Below the pieces are notes generated by a model. That model had not been told where the DNA came from and ran no database searches. It saw nothing but the letters and a program-made list of their open reading frames with translations. Position numbers and translations under genes: made by a program. This document shows, in pieces, positions 4,991 to 5,245 of a DNA stretch of 5,245 nt. This stretch comes from Aphodosoma sp045614825 (GTDB lineage: Bacteria > Bacteroidota > Bacteroidia > Bacteroidales > Paludibacteraceae). Position 1 is the stretch's first letter; each line of letters opens with the position of its first letter. Location of the stretch: NCBI GenBank assembly GCA_045614825.1, contig JAZLDO010000182.1, positions 1-5,245 on the forward strand. Direction: 5' to 3'.

Positions 4991-5245
4991 GTATCAACAC
5001 AAATATCAATACAAAACACTCATCCCATTTTATCAACCTCACATAAAAATATTACTATACAAACAAACCAATAAAAACATAGAATAACTATCTAACAAAA
5101 CTAAAAAGCACACTTCCCCACATATATACCATAAACCACTCCACTACTCATACATACATGTAAATTCACTTAAAACAAACTACCAACATCATAATACAAA
5201 CACAATATATTTATCAATCAATATTTTAACAATACTACACTTTCT
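4991..5245. other. Gene-free, G-depleted intergenic sequence
   Basis: I find no open frame of interest, RNA gene or credible promoter in this stretch. By direct count the plus strand has only 4 G against 64 C in 255 bp, with the rest A or T. One minus-strand match to TAnnTTTG (5096-5103) lacks a -33 element at the right spacing. The next gene to the right is outside the window. Confidence 0.7.

Noticed and set aside
5096..5103. Minus-strand promoter (TAGTTTTG)
   Set aside because: No TTG lies 20 bp upstream and it would fire into the back of the rpsA terminator. Such matches are expected by chance in AT-rich sequence.

Overview
The window looks like a low-GC chromosomal segment of a Bacteroidota bacterium, probably order Bacteroidales. 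Four promoters match the Bacteroidota primary sigma-factor consensus (a -33 TTG and a -7 TAnnTTTG box), start codons lack obvious Shine-Dalgarno sequences, and the thrS, S1 and four-helix-bundle proteins have Bacteroidales-type sequences. Nothing supports a prophage, plasmid, CRISPR array or defence island.

Layout, left to right. (1) Positions 1-866, minus strand: the N-terminal 288 codons of threonyl-tRNA synthetase (thrS), cut by the window edge. (2) Positions 867-1585: a long intergenic stretch. It holds the roughly 205-nt thrS leader, which carries a repeat-type hairpin and a 7-bp tandem repeat, then the thrS promoter, a pair of 11-bp direct repeats, a terminator-like hairpin, and what I read as a decayed small gene (1268-1511, minus). 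(3) Positions 1586-2137, minus: a four-helix-bundle protein of the 23S-rRNA-intervening-sequence/Avd-like superfamily, with its own promoter. That promoter lies between two clusters of a degenerate 9-bp tandem repeat. (4) Positions 2374-2930, plus: a divergent promoter, a leader with three perfect 11-bp repeats, and a small uncharacterised 119-residue protein. (5) Positions 3027-4990, plus: promoter, rpsA (ribosomal protein S1, six S1 domains) and a strong intrinsic terminator. (6) Positions 4991-5245: gene-free, AT-rich sequence almost devoid of G on the plus strand.

The two housekeeping genes both serve translation but are separate transcription units on opposite strands. The four-helix-bundle gene and the small gene between them form a divergent accessory pair in repeat-rich DNA. 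No coherent new multi-gene system is visible. The points most worth following are the repeat families placed in and around promoters and leaders, the apparent gene remnant, the uniform 20-bp promoter spacing, and the extreme C-over-G strand asymmetry.
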